11,365 nt of DNA, taken from Gloeophyllum trabeum ATCC 11539 (lineage: Eukaryota > Basidiomycota > Agaricomycetes > Gloeophyllales > Gloeophyllaceae). This document shows positions 7,841 to 11,365 of this stretch, in pieces. Position numbers and translations under genes: made by a program. Below the pieces are notes generated by a model. That model was given only the letters and a program-made list of their open reading frames with translations, searched no databases and was not told the DNA's origin. Numbering within the stretch: the stretch's first letter is position 1; every line of letters starts with the position of its first letter. The DNA is taken from NCBI RefSeq assembly GCF_000344685.1, contig NW_006920421.1, forward strand, positions 968,281 through 979,645, read 5' to 3'.

Positions 7841-8785
7841 GTACAAAGGAGAATAAGGTCGATAGCTCCTAGTACTTCTACAAGGTAGGTATGCCTTAGT
7901 GACCGCGAAGCACGTCCACTGCAAGCAGAATAATATATGGGTTGTGAGCATGCGTATTAATAAGAAGGCTGTCTAGACCCGATAGCGCCACGCCTCGATC
8001 TCCCGGATGAAGCGCTCTGGGATGCGGACGGGCCAACGCATGTTCCGAGTATGCCGCTCAGAATGATTCATTATAATCTGATAGACAGATGGAAACCGCA
8101 TGTCCGTGGTAGACTGTCAATAGAAGACTTACGTCTGCTTATCTGACTCGGAGTTTCGGATTTCACGGGTCTATGTTGCAGCGAGGAGTGTAAACATAGA
8201 GTACTGACTCTTCCCGCTACTGTAGGTACTAAGGTAGTGGGTCTTAGACCCCCCGGACGTTCGCAGGTTTCCTGCGATCGTTTCAAGATCTTAGGGTGCA
8301 CGTGGCAATTGATGTGTGTTGGGTCATTGATTGCTACTAGAGTTGGGACCCGTGGCCTTGCCACTGGAGTGCACTGTCATGTTTCAGCTATTTCCGAGCA
8401 AGTAAAATAAAACTACGTATTTTTACAGATTTTTGTGAATCCTATTTACCATAAGCAATGTAATGTCGGTCCTGTCTCTCAGTTGGCGGCACTTGCCACC
8501 CGCCTCCCTCGGCCAGGACCCGTGTCGCCGTGCTTTGCATCTCAGATCATGGCTTCAAGAGATATGGATTACTTGTTTATATTTTATTTTTACCCCATCA
8601 CTTCAACCCTCCATTTTGATTCCCATTCCTGTTCCCATTCTCCAGCCAAAATCTGAGGGACCCTTATCAGCTACTCAATCCCATTTAGATTTTCTAAGTT
8701 CCATTAACAGCCACATTTCTACAACACCCATTGGGCAGGCTACTGTATGCCTGCAGCGACTGAGACACCCGAGTGACACCGTTAC
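7841..8785. other. Upstream region of the FMP52-like gene and unassigned sequence
   Basis: Just upstream of the ATG on the minus strand there is a TATA-like stretch (catatattatt, 7930-7941). Further out I see no gene. A minus-strand frame at 8364-8071 (97 codons) and plus-strand frames at 8435-8656 and 8463-8798 overlap each other and resemble no family. A perfect small palindrome, ggtcttagacc, lies at 8239-8249. The 8575-8700 stretch is rich in ttcccatt-type pyrimidine motifs. Confidence 0.4.
7930..7941 (-). promoter_or_regulatory. FMP52: TATA-like box of the FMP52-like gene
   Basis: The minus strand reads catatattatt about 90-100 bp upstream of the ATG at 7840. That is a sensible distance for a fungal core promoter with a short 5' UTR. 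Only position and base composition support it. Confidence 0.35.
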
Positions 8786-8840
8786 CAAGCCTTCTTAGGC
8801 TTGTGACTGGGCTCGCAGTGGCGAGCCTAACGAGGCTCGC
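8786..8840. repeat. Cluster of overlapping palindromes with alternative hairpins
   Basis: Three stem pairs occur in 55 bp. CAAGCC (8786-8791) pairs with GGCTTG (8798-8803). GGCTCGC (8810-8816) pairs with GCGAGCC (8821-8827) over a 4-base loop. The same GCGAGCC also pairs with a second GGCTCGC (8834-8840) over a 6-base loop. The last two hairpins exclude each other. The surrounding 8770-9060 bases are richer in GC than the neighbours. It may be part of a structured repeat or RNA. No known RNA family is recognised. Confidence 0.5.
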
Positions 8841-9695
8841 AAACCTTAATTCCGCACCCCAGCTGAATCCCCCGCCGGGGCCCTGTGCTTTACGCCTGAG
8901 TCTGTGGGCACACGTCACCAGCCTTCTAGCTAATAATAGTCCGCGCCTGCTCCTAACCCTAAGTTCGCACCTGCCATTGCGCTTGGCGCCGACGCCTGTC
9001 CCGACACTCATGCTCATCGTCGTGCACAACGGCCACGACTATGACGCTGCGAGGCCACGTATAAAATCCAAAAAATCGTCATAAATTCTAGAATATGTAT
9101 TAGGACTACATGCAGTATCTGTGACAATGAATTAATTTCTAGTTACTCCTCAATTGTTGTTGCCGGCTGCAGCAAGGAGAGGAGCTTCGTGCTGCCTCTC
9201 GTATGCACGATTAACAGGAGCAAAAATAATGTATACCTCTGATAGATAATAAAGAGCATGTGGGGGAGCAATGAACTCTGTTCTCGCCGGTAGCGACAAT
9301 GAGAGGGCACTATGGTCAATGCATACTAGTATACGAGTGTAAAATCGAACCTATTGCAGAAAGAGTGCACCAGAGGAATTATGGGACATAAAGACCCATT
9401 TGTACATGTGGTAGGGCTGCGAAGGGCACTGAGGTGCCGTTGCAAGGCGGAGGGATCAATAATTCCTGACAAATGAATGGAAATAGCAGCGGCCGGTAGA
9501 GGCACTTGGAACATATGACAGACATGAGCCGGAATGCAGATAGAGTACTTAGAAGGTGCCTACCAATAGTCCCGGCACCTGTTACACGGTGTTGATCCTG
9601 CTGGTCCCGGGTCATGAGGACGTCTCCAACAGTCCATAGTCAACCGGAAAACCAATGAGCACCATAGGCATCGCAGAGGGAAGATATCTCCATAG
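8841..9695. other. Unassigned region
   Basis: The GC-rich stretch to about 9060 keeps long frames open on both strands (8773-9084 plus and 9029-8694 minus), as expected for GC-rich DNA, with no family match. From 9065 the composition turns AT-rich. Frames at 9326-9615 on the minus strand are unassigned. I found no consistent exon chain, tRNA or terminal repeats. Confidence 0.4.
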
Positions 9696-10307
9696 ATGTA
9701 TCACCGAGAGCTGAGCAAGGGAATTGGGGAGGGGGGCGGAAGGTGTAACTACAAACCGGCAGCACTAGGGAGTCCTCCTATAGAGAGACAAGAGCGTAAA
9801 GGCTGCAAACTTCCTCCAGGTTAGCCATACTGCATGCGTTGGGAGATATCACCAGTGTACTCACACAGCTCCCTCGCTCTCTTCTGATCCCTCAATCCTA
9901 CGCTCCGAACATCAAGCTTTGCCGACCGTGTCCCTGATACATCCGCACGGCGCCCAGAAGGTATTAGGGAGCTTGGCGGCAGAGTGATAAGGCTTGGAGA
10001 ATGCATAGATACAGATGAACAAGAACATTACGCTGCCGTGGACGAGCACATTGACCGAAGAGCCGAAGAGGAGAGCTGGCGCTCAGCCACCAGAAACGCA
10101 CTGCATTAACTGTCCGATTCGGACGTCCGAAACAAGTGCCACTACACTGCTCCAACGCTGCCACCTACTCATCTGCCGCTGGTACATGGCTTTTGCTCCT
10201 GCACATCACACGCCTGTTTATTGCTCTCAAAATGACTCATCTTCATGACATATTTCAGGTCTACGGGCGGTCTAATCGCGAGTAAGTTGACGTCTATTTT
10301 GCAGTGA
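9696..10307 (+). CDS. Possible four-exon gene of unknown function
   Basis: An ATG at 9696 opens a frame that stays in phase across three candidate introns: exons 9696-9819, 9869-9960, 10015-10181 and 10259-10307. The introns are 49, 54 and 77 bp with GTTAGC, GTATTA and GTACAT donors and CACAG, TACAG and TTTCAG acceptors. The product would be 143 residues ending in a TGA at 10305-10307. It is basic, rich in Ser/Thr/Pro, with a Cys/His cluster (T-H-C-I-N-C-P) in exon 3. No membrane helix, signal peptide or known domain is visible. A competing frame over 9888-10109, with an acidic and Arg-rich composition, is also open through the same bases, so this model could be wrong. Support is only the splice phase and plausible intron sizes. 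Confidence 0.3.
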
Positions 10308-11145
10308 CTAGCATTGGGGTGCAAGGTGAGTAATCCGCTCGTGTATCATTCGCCCCTTTCCCCCATCCTATTTTCCTGCTTATACTTCAAGGCTTCATTA
10401 ACTTCCTCCTACTCTCTCATTCTGACCCACGTCAGATTTTCAGTCTTGCTTTGCGCAGCTGTCGGCACCGGCAATTCTCGAGGACAGTAGTGCACGTTCA
10501 AGATGAGCTAATGAGTGGCAGGTTGAACCATTTCTTGGACTCCAGAGGCTTATGTCGACAATGGTGAGTACAAATTCCATGGACCCTCTTGGGTTTCGTT
10601 CCTTCGCTTCCCATTCCCCACACTACTCCCATCTTTACTTATCATTTCATGGACGAGTGCAACCTTTTGTTGGCATAACATTCGGGGAGGATATGCATGC
10701 CTTCTTCCATTATATGCATCGACCCTCATCTTTTTTCGACCGCTTGTTCCCCTATCCCGTTCTCAACCTGTTGCATAATTCTTATCTGTATCGTTACTTT
10801 CCTATGCAGTCAATGCTGTACTCAACCTCTTTTCCAGGCTCTGTGATCCTCGGAGTGTCCCTCAATGTTGGAAGGTGCCAGTCACCGTTCTGACAGGTAT
10901 TGTTATGATTTTCCCATGCTTATCTCATTCCATTTCCATTCCGAGCATTGCTATTGGACAGTACCTTTCTCTGAGTAGAACTTCCCATGGACGCTATCTT
11001 CTTCCCACACGTTATCTCCCTTGACTCACCTTCTACCAATGGGCGCCCTTGTATTTCTCATTTCTCTGAGTTACGTTCTCACAGGATAGCTTATGCGTCC
11101 CTTCTCATTGTTCTCTTCTTTGGGTATCAACCCCTATACCAGTTA
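10308..11145. other. Long pyrimidine-rich stretch without a supported gene
   Basis: From about 10340 to 11150 the plus strand is strongly C/T-biased, with recurring ttcccat/cattcc motifs. One plus-strand frame (10552-10893, 113 codons, Phe/Tyr/His/Ser-rich) is uninterrupted but looks like a product of the base bias. On the minus strand, short purine-rich frames next to GT and AG signals occur, for example the segment from 10895 ending near gaaaagag at about 10835. These could be small exons, but I could not assemble them. A CT-rich stretch like this is also typical of fungal promoters and introns. Confidence 0.4.
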
Positions 11146-11365
11146 CTATATATACTGTAGGAAAACCCATGTATTCCTTAGTTCAACCTCCTGTTGAATA
11201 CAGCAATTACCTGGACTCTTGACTTGACCGTTGGCATTGGCCCGGCTAGACCTACCTTTCAGTACGCTTACTGAGGTAGTGACGACATAACTGTTGGCAC
11301 GTGGCCCAGTTATCTCAAGACGACTAGTTAGGACGTCGCTTCCTAACAGGTATCTTCTCTCCAAG
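11146..11365 (-). CDS. Possible exon of a minus-strand gene running off the right edge
   Basis: The minus strand is open from the window edge. A Leu/Arg/Thr-rich stretch with RLEITGPRANSYVVTTS ends at a GTAAGC donor candidate near 11270. A possible acceptor (gtccag) follows about 65-70 bp later. No family is recognised. The window cuts it, so no start can be judged. It could equally be a chance frame. Confidence 0.2.
   Translation of the reverse strand, partial: LERRYLLGSDVLTSRLEITGPRANSYVVTTSVSVLKGRSSRANANGQVKSPGNCCIQQEVELRNTWVFLQYI

Noticed and set aside
9335..9360. ggttcgatttt on the minus strand resembling a tRNA T-arm
   Set aside because: The stem does not pair, and no cloverleaf can be built around it.
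10259..10327. STGGLIAMTSIGVQ-like reading suggesting a patatin-type GxSxGG site
   Set aside because: It needs a 23-bp intron, which is too short, and no other patatin motifs are nearby.

Overview
The window reads as a piece of a basidiomycete (Agaricomycete) genome. The evidence is two genes broken into many short exons by 49-98 bp GT-AG introns, one of them a member of a seven-helix membrane-protein family (DUF6534-like) that is expanded in mushroom-forming fungi. There are no bacterial-style operons and no rRNA, tRNA or CRISPR array. Most long open frames are chance frames or shadows. The real genes only appear when short exons are joined across introns that keep phase.

Layout, left to right. 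1-1258 is non-coding as far as I can tell, with a CT tract, a 9-bp tandem repeat and two similar GC-rich palindromes. 1259-3720 (minus strand) is a DUF6534-like membrane-protein gene. Its 5' nine exons (3720 down to 2481) and its 3' exons (below 1732) are separated by a 748-bp segment (1733-2480) bounded by perfect 16-bp inverted repeats, so the gene looks interrupted by a non-autonomous DNA element. 3721-5070 has no recognisable gene. 5071-5901 is a nested repeat region: an 83-bp inverted pair (77% identical without gaps) flanks a 456-bp pogo/Fot1-like MITE. That MITE has CAGTCGACTCTCCC termini, a TA target duplication and repeated TATGGGTT motifs. 5902-6671 shows nothing clear.

6672-7840 (minus strand) is the best gene in the window: an intact eight-exon FMP52-like NAD(P)-binding protein of 246 residues, with a start exon of only 7 bp. 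7841-8785 is its upstream region plus unassigned sequence. 8786-8840 holds a cluster of overlapping palindromes that can form mutually exclusive hairpins. 9696-10307 (plus strand) may be a four-exon gene of unknown function. 10308-11145 is a long pyrimidine-rich stretch, and the right edge may carry an exon of another minus-strand gene.

The genes do not form a pathway. The picture is a fungal region with one conserved housekeeping-type gene, one lineage-expanded membrane-protein gene damaged by an insertion, and several small inverted-repeat elements. No new defence or biosynthetic system is visible. The most informative features are the interrupted gene and the nested inverted repeats.
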